From Hyphomicrobium sp. NDB2Meth4 (GTDB lineage Bacteria > Pseudomonadota > Alphaproteobacteria > Rhizobiales > Hyphomicrobiaceae): a stretch of 64,000 nucleotides of DNA. The notes under the pieces are model-generated. The model was not told where the DNA came from, ran no database searches, and saw only the letters and a program-made list of their open reading frames with translations. Below, in pieces: positions 1 through 8,048 of the stretch. Both the position numbers and the translations under genes were made by a program. Positions within the stretch are counted from its first letter, which is position 1. Every line of letters starts with the position of its first letter. The stretch covers positions 310,001 to 374,000 of the forward strand of contig NZ_FPEJ01000005.1 of assembly GCF_900117445.1 (NCBI RefSeq). Direction: 5' to 3'.

Positions 1-706
1 GCACCGCAGCCGCCGCAGCCAACGCAGCCCTTCCGCCAGCGTCGCATAACGTCACCACGCTGTCGTCGGCTCGCCCGCCGGCGCGCTCCATGAGTTGTAC
101 GAGATCCTCGGGCGAGCGAATGCGACCGTCGCGAAGCAAAGATGCATGAGGCACATGTCTCGCCCCTGGCAAATGTCCGCCGCGATCATTCTGCCGCAGA
201 TCTTCGCCGTCGTACTCAGCGCGTGTCCGCACATCTACAATGGCAACATCCGTTTCCAGCGCATCTCTTAGATCAGAGCGGCTGATCAGCTTCACAACCT
301 CACCAGCACCCTGAAGATCACCCGCTGAAGACGGCACCGGAGCACCAGCAATCTTATCATGTAGCGCCTCGATCGCCGGCCATCCGCCATTGACGATCCG
401 CGCTTCAATGCCGAAGTGCTGCAGGATCAGCCATGCGCGAGACGCTTCGATCAACCGGCCATCATCGTAGACGACGACAGGACGCTGGCCATCGATCCCG
501 AGCCTGGCGAACTCGCCTCGCCAGTAGTTCCCATCATCGAGCGCATCCTCAGTGGAGCGCGCTTTTGGCTCCCAGACCTCAACGGGAATGCGCCGGGCGT
601 TCTTGACGTGGCCATCTTCGAATACACCGAAGGAGCGGGCATCACAGACATATACTTCGCCCAGCCCGACAACAGCGGACGCATCGATGAAGGGGTCATT
701 TGACAT
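1..706 (-). CDS. Tandem-domain rhodanese (thiosulfate/3-mercaptopyruvate sulfurtransferase), 3' end cut
   Basis: The gene runs off the left edge; 235 residues are visible. Two rhodanese domains are present. The first (about residues 7-115) has an Asp (VVVYDDG) where a catalytic Cys would sit, as is usual for the inactive half. The second (about 140-235) carries the active loop LCDAGGRAA with Cys221. The start ATG follows GGAG with a 7-nt gap. Rhodaneses of this class move sulfane sulfur from thiosulfate or mercaptopyruvate to a thiophilic acceptor. Its place beside sulfonate, cysteine desulfurase and cysB genes suggests a role in sulfur relay. Thiosulfate and mercaptopyruvate specificity cannot be told apart from the sequence. 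Confidence 0.88.
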   Translation of the reverse strand, partial: MSNDPFIDASAVVGLGEVYVCDARSFGVFEDGHVKNARRIPVEVWEPKARSTEDALDDGNYWRGEFARLGIDGQRPVVVYDDGRLIEASRAWLILQHFGIEARIVNGGWPAIEALHDKIAGAPVPSSAGDLQGAGEVVKLISRSDLRDALETDVAIVDVRTRAEYDGEDLRQNDRGGHLPGARHVPHASLLRDGRIRSPEDLVQLMERAGGRADDSVVTLCDAGGRAALAAAAAV

Positions 707-876
707 TAAGATACTCCAATCGCTGAACTGTCCCGGTTCCCCTCTGCCAGCACCTTGCCACTACGCAACCAGGTGCCCCCGGCCCGACCCTATGCGCCCG
801 GCACCGGCGCCCCAATCAACAAAAGCTGCATTACTTATTCCACGCGTTACCCGCTTCCCTCGCAGATGAAATTACA

Positions 877-1028
877 ATGCTGATTTGCTTCGTTGCCTCG
901 CGACGAACCCTCTGTAGTCTCTGCGGTGACGGTCTCGTTCGTTCGCCTGTGTCGGCGGGCGCGACCGAATTAGCTTCCTTCCCAGACGAACACACACTAA
1001 GCCCCGCATCGCGGGGCTTTCTTTTTTG
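877..1028 (+). ncRNA. Candidate structured small RNA ending in a terminator
   Basis: The 472-base gap between the rhodanese start and a small membrane-protein gene has no convincing reading frame. It ends in a strong terminator and contains several potential hairpins, such as TTCGT/ACGAA near 885-905 and CGCC/GGCG near 945-957. A terminator on this strand with no upstream gene implies a transcript starting somewhere in 710-950. I could not match it to 6S, SRP or tmRNA. The 5' end is a guess. Confidence 0.25.
999..1028 (+). terminator. Rho-independent terminator
   Basis: GCCCCGC and GCGGGGC (1001-1007 and 1011-1017) pair around a 3-base loop and are followed by TTTCTTTTTT. There is no protein-coding gene directly upstream on this strand. 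Confidence 0.75.
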
Positions 1029-1178
1029 TGTGGCTGTTCGCTCTGCGGCGCGGCAGCAAACTGCGCGCCGCATCACGGAGCGGTGCTAGGAGTGGATTGC
1101 ATTCAAGATTTTCGTATTGGCCGCGCACGCTGCTTTTTGCCAAGTGTCAGTGGCGTTCCGCCTCGTGCGAGATATCCC

Positions 1179-1448
1179 ATGTTGACGATCGAAGACTATT
1201 GGATCACCTGGATCATCGTCGGCAGCCTCTCAGGCACCGTCTCGTCTTTCACACTTCGCAGTGATGAAGTCTACTATGCCCGCATGATCGATGGCATCCT
1301 CGGCGCCTGCGTAGGCGGCGAGATCATTCGCCGATGGGATCCTCTGCTTGTCACCGCCACCACCGGATTGGTCACAGCCGCCGTGACCAGCGCTCTCTTC
1401 CTTTTGGTAATCAGCCGGCTTCGCCGCTTGCGGGCCCTACACCGGTGA
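1179..1448 (+). CDS. Small membrane protein, function unknown
   Basis: This is an 89-residue protein starting MLTIEDYW. It has a hydrophobic stretch near residues 7-18, a glycine-rich middle segment (DGILGACVGG) and a clear transmembrane helix near the C-terminus (VTAAVTSALFLLVISRL) followed by a basic tail. The glycine-rich middle resembles small transglycosylase-associated (YeaQ/GlsB-like) membrane proteins, but the match is weak. The frame stays open upstream to 1026; I prefer the ATG at 1179 because the upstream part overlaps the terminator and looks non-coding. The 3' end overlaps the convergent flavoprotein gene by 12 bases. Confidence 0.5.
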   Translation: MLTIEDYWITWIIVGSLSGTVSSFTLRSDEVYYARMIDGILGACVGGEIIRRWDPLLVTATTGLVTAAVTSALFLLVISRLRRLRALHR

Positions 1449-2810
1449 GGTCGCATGCGCGTTGACCAGTTGGTTCGCCAGAACAGCCGTCTGCTGGCGG
1501 ATATCGGGAATGCTGATCGACTCCCAGAATTGTCCGCGCGTCAGTGGACCGATCGCGTAGAGATCGCTCGCCGCCTCGCCTGCATCATCGATGAGTGCGC
1601 AGTCTCTATCTACTGCCAACCCGAAACCATGGCGTCCGGTCCGAGCAAGTCCCTGTGTGAGCAGGCTTTGCAGGACCGGATTATTCGACTGCGCCGGATC
1701 GAGCTCGAAGCCTCTGCAATCAATGATCCCTTGAACAACGAGCTTTTGCTCGAAGTCCGTCCCACGACCACCGATTACGACCTCCGCCGCCTCACCAATG
1801 TCGGACACCGATTGCAGCCGGCCCGCGATCACACGCAGCCGATCCTCTCGCTGCAGCCGATCCAGCACGTTCGCAACGAAAGGTGCAAGGCGATGCCGAC
1901 GCACGTCGTATCTCGAACGCGCGTGGCGGATGAAGCGAGCCTGCTCCGCATCGGATAGACTCTGCCAGAGCTCTTGAGCATGCGGCCGTAAGCCATCAAG
2001 GACTGCGCGCCAATCAGATCCGGCACTTTCCGCCTGCTTGGCGAGAATGCGGACCCAGCGCCATACCGCGCTCAATCTCGCCCCGAATGGAACCTCTCGC
2101 GCATCGATACGCGCCGGCTCGACAGGCTTGTGCACCGACGGCATGAAGCCGTGACGCGACAGCAACGTGATCCTGCCGCGATACCCCGCAGCTAGCAGAA
2201 GCTGCACGTGATCAATTGCCGAGTGCCCGGTGCCCAGGATCAGCACATCCTGCACCGATGCGAGCGCATCCGTATCGATGGGCGCCCACGCCAGCCATTG
2301 ATGCGGAAAACGGTTCTGAGGCTTCACGCCGTAGCCGGTGGCCAGAACGACGGCGTCGCCCGCAATCTGCCGCCCGTTCTCCAGTCCGACAACTACGCCC
2401 GAAGCCGTCCGTTCGAGCGAGGTCGCGAGCCCGTGAATGGTCTGCAACCTGTCACGTCCCAATGGAGACAGCGTCAGCGCGTCCAGCTGCTCCGCTAGAT
2501 ACCGTCCGTAGATCCTGCGCGGCACGAACCGGAAACGCCCCTCACCTGTTACGTTCTCTGTGCTCGAAGTTCCATCGAGCCAATCGAGCAGGTGATCCGG
2601 AACGTCCAGGTAAGCGCTCATGTTCGCTGCGCGAACGTTGAGCAAGTGAAACGGCGCGGCTTCACCATAGGCAAAGCCACGCGCGAGAAGAGGGCGTGAC
2701 TCGATGAGCGTGGCAGTCACTCCACCGCTCGCACGCAGCAGGTTCAGGGCAAGCAGCGCACCGCTAGCGCCACCGCCGACGATGATAATATGACGAATGG
2801 CTACCCCCAT
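1437..2810 (-). CDS. FAD/NAD(P)-binding oxidoreductase of the sulfonate operon
   Basis: This 457-residue protein starts MGVAIRHIIIVGGGASG, a classic GxGxxG dinucleotide-binding motif, and has a second one near residues 180-190 (LILGTGHSAID). The fold resembles the NAD_binding_9 (HI0933/lycopene-cyclase-like) flavoproteins, whose substrates are mostly unknown. It begins 8 bases after ssuB and so is the last gene of the ssuD-ssuC-ssuB unit. That position suggests a redox role in sulfonate use, perhaps supplying reduced flavin or acting on the desulfonation product; this is inference. A TTG two codons upstream is an alternative start. No ssuE-type NAD(P)H:FMN reductase is visible nearby. Confidence 0.75.
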   Translation of the reverse strand: MGVAIRHIIIVGGGASGALLALNLLRASGGVTATLIESRPLLARGFAYGEAAPFHLLNVRAANMSAYLDVPDHLLDWLDGTSSTENVTGEGRFRFVPRRIYGRYLAEQLDALTLSPLGRDRLQTIHGLATSLERTASGVVVGLENGRQIAGDAVVLATGYGVKPQNRFPHQWLAWAPIDTDALASVQDVLILGTGHSAIDHVQLLLAAGYRGRITLLSRHGFMPSVHKPVEPARIDAREVPFGARLSAVWRWVRILAKQAESAGSDWRAVLDGLRPHAQELWQSLSDAEQARFIRHARSRYDVRRHRLAPFVANVLDRLQREDRLRVIAGRLQSVSDIGEAAEVVIGGRGTDFEQKLVVQGIIDCRGFELDPAQSNNPVLQSLLTQGLARTGRHGFGLAVDRDCALIDDAGEAASDLYAIGPLTRGQFWESISIPDIRQQTAVLANQLVNAHATSPV

Positions 2811-2818
2811 GCCCAAGC

Positions 2819-3619
2819 TTAGACTTGCTCGAGGATCTTCGATTGCAGCGCAACGATCGCAGCGTCTGAGCGCCGGCGCGGTCGCGGGATGGTGATCGGA
2901 ACATCGTAGGTGATCTGCCCATCCCTGATCACCACGACGCGATCCGCGAGCAATACGGCCTCAGACACATCGTGGGTAATAAGCAGTGTCGTAAACCCGT
3001 GTTGCAGCCACAGCCGCTCCAGCAGAGCGTGCATGTCGCTGCGGGTCAATGCGTCGAGGGCACCGAACGGCTCATCGAGAAGCAAGATGGACGGATGGCT
3101 GACAAGAACGCGTGCCAGCGCTACACGCTGGCGCTGGCCGCCCGACAGCACCGCCGGCCAATCGCTCTGACGATCGACAAGACCCACATCACCAAGCGCG
3201 GCCAGGGACGCCTCGCGCCACCCAGGGCGGCGGGCGATCCCGACATTGTTCAGGACGGTCTGCCAGGGGAGCAGGCGCGCATCCTGGAAGAGAAGCCGCA
3301 CGGACGGCTGCAAGCCATTAACAGGCACCCCATCGATGCGAACCTCGCCCGCGCCGGGTTTATCCAGACCGACGATGAGCCGCATAAGCGTTGACTTCCC
3401 GACACCCGAGCGCCCCACGACAGCAACGAACTGCCGCGCGGGGATGTCCAACGTCAGGCCATTGAGAACTTTCCGCTCGCCGAAGGCGACGTGCAGTCCG
3501 TCCAGACTGAGGGGGCGCCCCAAGGCGGCGTCGGCATCCACCACCGGCGCGACGTCGCTCGACACCGGCTCTTGTGTGACTTCGACGCGCTTCAGCGCCG
3601 GTGACGTTGAATTTCCCAA
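2819..3619 (-). CDS. ssuB: Aliphatic sulfonate ABC transporter ATP-binding protein
   Basis: ATPase subunit that powers sulfonate import through SsuC. The Walker A motif (GRSGVGKST), Q-loop (LLFQDARLLPW), signature (LSGGQRQRVALARVL), Walker B (ILLLDEPFGALD) and H-loop (LLITHDVSEA) are all intact. The frame is open to an ATG at 3778, but that would overlap ssuC by over 150 bases. A TTG at 3619 lies 8 bases after GGGAGG and just past the ssuC stop, giving a 266-residue protein, normal for the family. It is transcribed with ssuD and ssuC. Nitrate/taurine-type ATPases look similar; the SsuD neighbour decides the assignment. Confidence 0.88.
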   Translation of the reverse strand: MGNSTSPALKRVEVTQEPVSSDVAPVVDADAALGRPLSLDGLHVAFGERKVLNGLTLDIPARQFVAVVGRSGVGKSTLMRLIVGLDKPGAGEVRIDGVPVNGLQPSVRLLFQDARLLPWQTVLNNVGIARRPGWREASLAALGDVGLVDRQSDWPAVLSGGQRQRVALARVLVSHPSILLLDEPFGALDALTRSDMHALLERLWLQHGFTTLLITHDVSEAVLLADRVVVIRDGQITYDVPITIPRPRRRSDAAIVALQSKILEQV

Positions 3620-3623
3620 CGCC

Positions 3624-4424
3624 TCAGCCTCCCGCACTTCGCGCGGAATGATAGGCCGGGTGCCACGCCAGCATGCGGTGCTCCAGCGACTTGGTAACGA
3701 CATCAGCCGCCTTGCCGAGTAGGGCATAGACAAGAATACCGAGCACCACGACATCGGTCTGCAGGAACTCACGCGCATTCATCGTCATATAGCCAATGCC
3801 CGAGGACGCAGCGATCGTTTCGGCCACGATCAATGTCAGCCACATGATCCCCAGCGCGTAACGCAAACCAACGAGAACGGACGGCATCGCCCCCGGCAGC
3901 ACCACCCGCCAGAATACGGCGGCACGCCCCAATCCATTCACCCGTGCCATTTCAATGAGGCCGTGGTCGACCGTGCGGATCCCGTGGAACGTATTCAGAT
4001 AAACAGGGAACAGGGTACCGATCGCAACGAGGAACACCTTTGCCGTCTCATCGATGCCGAACCAGAGGATGACCATCGGTATGACAGCGAGGTGCGGCAC
4101 GTTGCGAAACATCTGCAATGCAGAGTCGAGCAGCAGCTCGGCGTGTCGCGACGTGCCGTTCAGCACCCCAAGCGCAAAGCCGAGCCCGCCGCCAGCAAGA
4201 AGACCAAGCAGCGCACGCTGGAAGCTGATCCCGACATGGTGGAACAACATTCCACTGGAAACGGTGTCCCAGAAGGCGACGGCGACCTGTGTCGGTGCGG
4301 GCAGCACGCGCTGCTCTATCCAACCACTCCGCGCCGCCACCTCCCAGAGCACAACAAGACCGAGTGGAACGAGCCACGGAGCCAGCCGCTCGAGTGAAAG
4401 CCTGTCCGCCCAGCGATGCTTCAT
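3624..4424 (-). CDS. ssuC: Aliphatic sulfonate ABC transporter permease
   Basis: This 266-residue inner-membrane protein has about six transmembrane helices. The EAA-type coupling segment for the ATPase is seen around [21 protein letters not shown], and the C-terminal half is typical of BPD_transp_1 permeases of the Ssu/Tau/Nrt group. Its ATG overlaps the ssuD stop in an ATGA arrangement, indicating translational coupling. With SsuB and the divergently encoded SsuA it forms a complete importer. Confidence 0.88.
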   Translation of the reverse strand: MKHRWADRLSLERLAPWLVPLGLVVLWEVAARSGWIEQRVLPAPTQVAVAFWDTVSSGMLFHHVGISFQRALLGLLAGGGLGFALGVLNGTSRHAELLLDSALQMFRNVPHLAVIPMVILWFGIDETAKVFLVAIGTLFPVYLNTFHGIRTVDHGLIEMARVNGLGRAAVFWRVVLPGAMPSVLVGLRYALGIMWLTLIVAETIAASSGIGYMTMNAREFLQTDVVVLGILVYALLGKAADVVTKSLEHRMLAWHPAYHSARSAGG

Positions 4425-5593
4425 GACTGTCCCACCCGGAGCGCACCCGGAAGCTGATCGTTGGCGACGGTTTCACCAACAGGTCCCCCGCGGCGCTGAT
4501 CCTGCAGCGGCGAGGAATGCGCCAGCGGCAGAAGCGGGAAGACCAGCTCGGCAAAGCGATACGCTTCTTCCAGATGCGGATATCCGGAGAAGATGAACGT
4601 ACTGACGCCCACGCGCATGTATTCCTTGATGCGCTCTGCGACAGTTTCCGGGTCGCCTACCAGGGCCGTACCGGCACCGCCGCGCACGAGACCGACACCC
4701 GCCCACAGGTTCGGACTGACTTCGAGCTTGTCCCGCCTCCCCCCGTGCAGCGCGAGCATTCGCTTCTGCCCAACGGAATCCATTCGCGCAAAAGTCTCCT
4801 GCGCGGACGCCAGCGTTGCATCATCAAGATGCTTGAGCAGATTGTCTGCCGCGCGCCACGCCGCATCGTTCGTCTCGCGCACGATCACATGCAGCCGGAT
4901 GCCGAAATCGAGCTTGCGCCCGCGCTGCGAAGCTGCCGCCTGCACGACTTCAAGCTTCTTTGCCACCTCCGCAGGGGGCTCACCCCACGTGAGGTAGGTG
5001 TCGACGGTCTCTGCAGCGACGGCAATTCCTGCATCGGACGAACCGCCGAAATACAGCGGCGGATGCGGCCTCTGCAGCGGCGGAAACAGCAGGCGGCCGT
5101 CCTCGATCTTTATGTGACGCCCCTCGTAGTCAACGCGCCCGCCCGCCAGCAGACATTTGTACACGTCGAGAAATTCCTTCGTGACGACATAACGTTCGTC
5201 ATGCGGGAGAAAAATGCCGTCGCCCTTGTTCTCGACAGGGTCCCCACCCGTGACGACGTTGATGATGAGGCGACCGTCACTGATACGATCGAGCGTCGCC
5301 GTCATCCGCGCAGCCACTGCCGGTGACAGCAGCCCGGGCCGCACAGCGACAATGAGGCGCAAATTCCGGGTGCGCGGCGCGATAGCCGACGCGATCACCC
5401 AGGAATCCTCGCAGCTCCGTCCCGTTGGCAGCAGCACACCGCGATAGCCGAGCCTATCAGAGCCCTCTGCCACCTGCGTCAGATACGAGAGGTCGACTTC
5501 GCGCCCACCAACCGCAGAGCCCAGATATCGTCCATCGCCGTGCGTCGGCAAGAACCAATGGACATGCGCCTTTTCCGCAGCAGCGACACCCAC
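4421..5593 (-). CDS. ssuD: FMNH2-dependent alkanesulfonate monooxygenase
   Basis: It releases sulfite from alkanesulfonates using reduced FMN and O2 in the cytoplasm. The N-terminus [14 protein letters not shown] and the segment [14 protein letters not shown] are hallmark SsuD sequences of the bacterial luciferase-like family. The frame is open to an ATG at 5683, but homology begins near residue 35 of that reading. A GTG at 5593 lies 7 bases after GGGAG and gives 390 residues, close to the family length of about 380. It heads the operon ssuD-ssuC-ssuB-flavoprotein. The partner flavin reductase SsuE is not in the window. Confidence 0.9.
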   Translation of the reverse strand: MGVAAAEKAHVHWFLPTHGDGRYLGSAVGGREVDLSYLTQVAEGSDRLGYRGVLLPTGRSCEDSWVIASAIAPRTRNLRLIVAVRPGLLSPAVAARMTATLDRISDGRLIINVVTGGDPVENKGDGIFLPHDERYVVTKEFLDVYKCLLAGGRVDYEGRHIKIEDGRLLFPPLQRPHPPLYFGGSSDAGIAVAAETVDTYLTWGEPPAEVAKKLEVVQAAASQRGRKLDFGIRLHVIVRETNDAAWRAADNLLKHLDDATLASAQETFARMDSVGQKRMLALHGGRRDKLEVSPNLWAGVGLVRGGAGTALVGDPETVAERIKEYMRVGVSTFIFSGYPHLEEAYRFAELVFPLLPLAHSSPLQDQRRGGPVGETVANDQLPGALRVGQS

Positions 5594-5843
5594 GATCAGA
5601 CTCCCTTTGTGATCGACGTCACCCCAACCAAGCACGGCCGACCAGCGCGCCTCACCGACGCGCCGATCGACCAGCGTCCCCATGAAGCGCGTTATCGAAC
5701 AACTGGCACAGGCTGCACAAACAAGAAGATTCGAAATCTATTTCCGATTTTCATATTGGAGCAGCCGGCCCACTTCATCGCACTTAAGTCACGTGATGCT
5801 CGCCAGCTTCGTGGCGAGCCGCGAATGACGAAGGGGACCTAGG
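5594..5843. promoter_or_regulatory. Divergent promoter region of ssuDCB and ssuA
   Basis: This 250-base non-coding region separates the two halves of the sulfonate system. It includes an AT-richer stretch (about 5720-5760) with a TTCGAA-centred near-palindrome at 5728-5738, and CGTTATCG at 5690-5697, similar to a sequence upstream of the encapsulin gene. Control by the CysB-type regulator at 12.9-13.8 kb is plausible. The ssuA ribosome-binding site is AAGGGG, 7 bases before the ATG. Confidence 0.45.
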
Positions 5844-6818
5844 ATGAAAGTGCTTTCTCTCACGCGCGGCATCGCTGCAGTTGCCGCACTCTTTACGGCA
5901 GCTGCTGCAGTTCACGCAGCTGATGCGCCGAAGCAGGTACGCATCGGATATCAGAAGTCATCAACGCTCATAAACGTACTGCGCACCAACGGAGAACTCG
6001 AGAAGGCGCTGGCCGACGCTGGCTATAGCGTCTCCTGGTCAGAGTTTCCGAGCGGTCTGCCGTTGCTCGAAGCCCTCAACGTCGGCGCTGTGGATCTTTC
6101 CGGCGACGTAGCCGACACCGTGCCCGTCTTTGCGCAGGCCGCAGGCGCCAAGCTTACCTACGTCGCTACCGAGGCACCATCTGCCTCAGCCCAGGCATTG
6201 CTGGTCAAGGCCGACTCACCGGTCAAGAGTGTTGCCGATCTCAAGGGCAAGAAGGTCGCGGTGACGAAGGCCGCGGGCAGCCACTACCTGCTCATCGCGC
6301 TGCTGAAGAAAAGCGGATTGAAGTTTTCCGACATCACGCCGGCATTCCTCACTCCCGCCGATGGGCGCGCAGCATTCGAAACGGGTGCTGTCGATGCCTG
6401 GGTAACGTGGGATCCGTTCGTTGCGGCCGCGCAACAGCAATCCAAGGTCCGTGTCATTGCCGATGGCAAGGGCGTCGCCGACTATCAGCGCTACTATCTC
6501 GCATCCGCTGCCTTTGCAGCCGAGCATTCGGACGTTCTGCGGCTCGTATTCGACAAGCTGCGGCAGACTGGCAAGTGGATCAAGGCCCACCCCGATGACG
6601 CTGCCAAGGTTCTCGGACCGGCATGGGGCTTGAAGCCAGAGATCGTCAAAGCAGCCAACAGTCGGCGCAGCTACGATGTGCAGGCCGTAAAGGAGCAGAA
6701 CCTCGGCGAAGTCCAGAAGATTGCCGACGCGTTCTTCGCCGAAGGCGCTCTGCCGAAAAATATCGTGGCAAGCGAAGCCCACATCTGGTCGCCCGACAAG
6801 CAGGCGTCAACGCGCTAG
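5844..6818 (+). CDS. ssuA: Aliphatic sulfonate-binding periplasmic protein
   Basis: This 324-residue protein has a clear Sec signal peptide (residues 1-25, AAAAVHAADAP) followed by a periplasmic binding fold of the SsuA/TauA/NMT1 type: IGYQKSSTLINVL near residue 35, then KGKKVAVTKAAGSHYLL and VDAWVTWDPFVAAA. It captures sulfonates for the SsuBC importer. It is transcribed away from ssuDCB and toward the encapsulin genes, with 282 bases in between. Confidence 0.88.
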   Translation: MKVLSLTRGIAAVAALFTAAAAVHAADAPKQVRIGYQKSSTLINVLRTNGELEKALADAGYSVSWSEFPSGLPLLEALNVGAVDLSGDVADTVPVFAQAAGAKLTYVATEAPSASAQALLVKADSPVKSVADLKGKKVAVTKAAGSHYLLIALLKKSGLKFSDITPAFLTPADGRAAFETGAVDAWVTWDPFVAAAQQQSKVRVIADGKGVADYQRYYLASAAFAAEHSDVLRLVFDKLRQTGKWIKAHPDDAAKVLGPAWGLKPEIVKAANSRRSYDVQAVKEQNLGEVQKIADAFFAEGALPKNIVASEAHIWSPDKQASTR

Positions 6819-7100
6819 GCGCGTGTCGTGCCTCGCAAAAAGGTGGGGCACGCCAATCGTCTATGGCCATCAACCTCAGACATCACTGCACGTCAGCCAT
6901 CAAACGTTGCTCCGTTATAACGAAGGAAAGCGACGGCATCGCCATAGACTTCGTTGCGCGGGCCCGCGAGCGGAATGTAAATCCGCAATCGCCAACCGCA
7001 TTGCAAATTCTATCCCGTCTCGCGCTAGGCGTTATCCGCGCGCACAGGCCAAGCGGCCGGCGCGCAGGCACGTCGCATCAGAATTCGAAAGAGGACCATC
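6819..7100 (+). promoter_or_regulatory. Upstream region of the encapsulin operon
   Basis: This gap has no credible reading frame. It carries a perfect palindrome CGTTATAACG at 6913-6922. Sequences with GTTAT or its complement also occur near cysB and in the ssu divergent region, which makes this a candidate operator for the sulfur regulator. The encapsulin ATG is preceded by AGAGGA at normal spacing. I see no strong terminator after ssuA, so read-through from ssuA is possible. Confidence 0.35.
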
Positions 7101-8048
7101 ATGGCCGACGAAGGTCGCGGTACACTTGCAGAGGGCGCAGCAAGACAATTAGCCAACGCGACGAAAACCCGTGCCCAGTGGGGCGGAATTACGCCGCGAT
7201 GGCTCATTCCGTTTCTGCCTTGGACGCCCGTCGAAGCAGGCATCTACCGCCTCAATAAGGTGAAGGAGACGCGCGGGGCAACGTCGGCCAAATCATCTGA
7301 TGTCGAGTGCAGCCCACCGCGCGACCGCGACGCGGCACTGCCCGAAACGTTCGTCGATTACGAGGACAATCCGCGCGAGTACTTTCTCAACGCGGTGACC
7401 ACGGTGCTCGATGTTCAGACGCGCGTCTCCGACCTCTACAGTCACCCGTTCGATCAAATCCAGGAGCAGTTGAGGCTGCTGATCGAGAAGGTGAAGGAGC
7501 GCCAGGAAAGCGAACTCATCAATAACAAGGAGTATGGCCTCATCGCCAACTGCGCTGCCTCCCAGCGCATCTCCACGCGCTCTGGCGCGCCGACGCCGGA
7601 CGACCTCGACGAGCTGCTGACAAAGGTTTGGAAAGAGCCGTCGTTTTTCCTCGCGCATCCCCGTGGCATCGCCGCGTTCGGTCGCGAATGCACGCGCCGT
7701 GGCGTTCCACCGCCCACCGTGACCCTGTTCGGCTCGCCGTTTCTCACCTGGCGCGGCATTCCGCTGGTGCCCTCCGACAAGGTGCCGCTGACGGCAACGG
7801 GCAAATCGAAATTCCTTCTCCTGCGCACCGGTGAGAAGAAGCAAGGTGTCGTCGGCCTCTTCCAGCCCGGCGTTCCCGGCGAGGTATCACCCAGCCTCTC
7901 CGTACGCTTCATGGGCATCGACCGGCGCGCGATCGCCTCCTACCTGATCTCGCTCTATTGCTCGCTCGCCGTGCATACGGAAGATGCGATCGCGGTTCTG
8001 GATGATGTCGAGGTGGCGAAGTATCATGACTATCCCTCAGCAAAGTGA
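7101..8048 (+). CDS. Family 2A encapsulin shell protein (SrpI-like)
   Basis: This 315-residue protein closely follows the cyanobacterial SrpI/family 2A encapsulin pattern as I remember it. The N-arm is ARQLANATKT, followed by ITPRWLIPFLPWTPVEAGIYRLNKVK, TFVDYEDNPREYFLNAV, KERQESELINNKEYG, GAPTPDDLDELLTKVWKEP, RECTRRGVPPPTVTLFG and a C-terminus ending near VAKYHDY. These proteins have an HK97 phage-capsid fold and self-assemble into closed nanocompartments. Family 2A members are known to package cysteine desulfurases, and the next gene, overlapping by 23 bases, encodes exactly that. Compared with SrpI there is a short insertion near residues 58-72. Sulfur limitation induces SrpI; the sulfonate genes and cysB in this island fit that. 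Confidence 0.93.
   Translation: MADEGRGTLAEGAARQLANATKTRAQWGGITPRWLIPFLPWTPVEAGIYRLNKVKETRGATSAKSSDVECSPPRDRDAALPETFVDYEDNPREYFLNAVTTVLDVQTRVSDLYSHPFDQIQEQLRLLIEKVKERQESELINNKEYGLIANCAASQRISTRSGAPTPDDLDELLTKVWKEPSFFLAHPRGIAAFGRECTRRGVPPPTVTLFGSPFLTWRGIPLVPSDKVPLTATGKSKFLLLRTGEKKQGVVGLFQPGVPGEVSPSLSVRFMGIDRRAIASYLISLYCSLAVHTEDAIAVLDDVEVAKYHDYPSAK

Noticed and set aside
3620-3778. Upstream extension of ssuB to an ATG at 3778
   Set aside because: It would overlap ssuC by over 150 bases and its sequence is unlike any SsuB; TTG at 3619 has a proper ribosome-binding site.
6623-7258. Plus-strand frame overlapping ssuA and the encapsulin gene
   Set aside because: It overlaps two well-supported genes in another frame and looks random.
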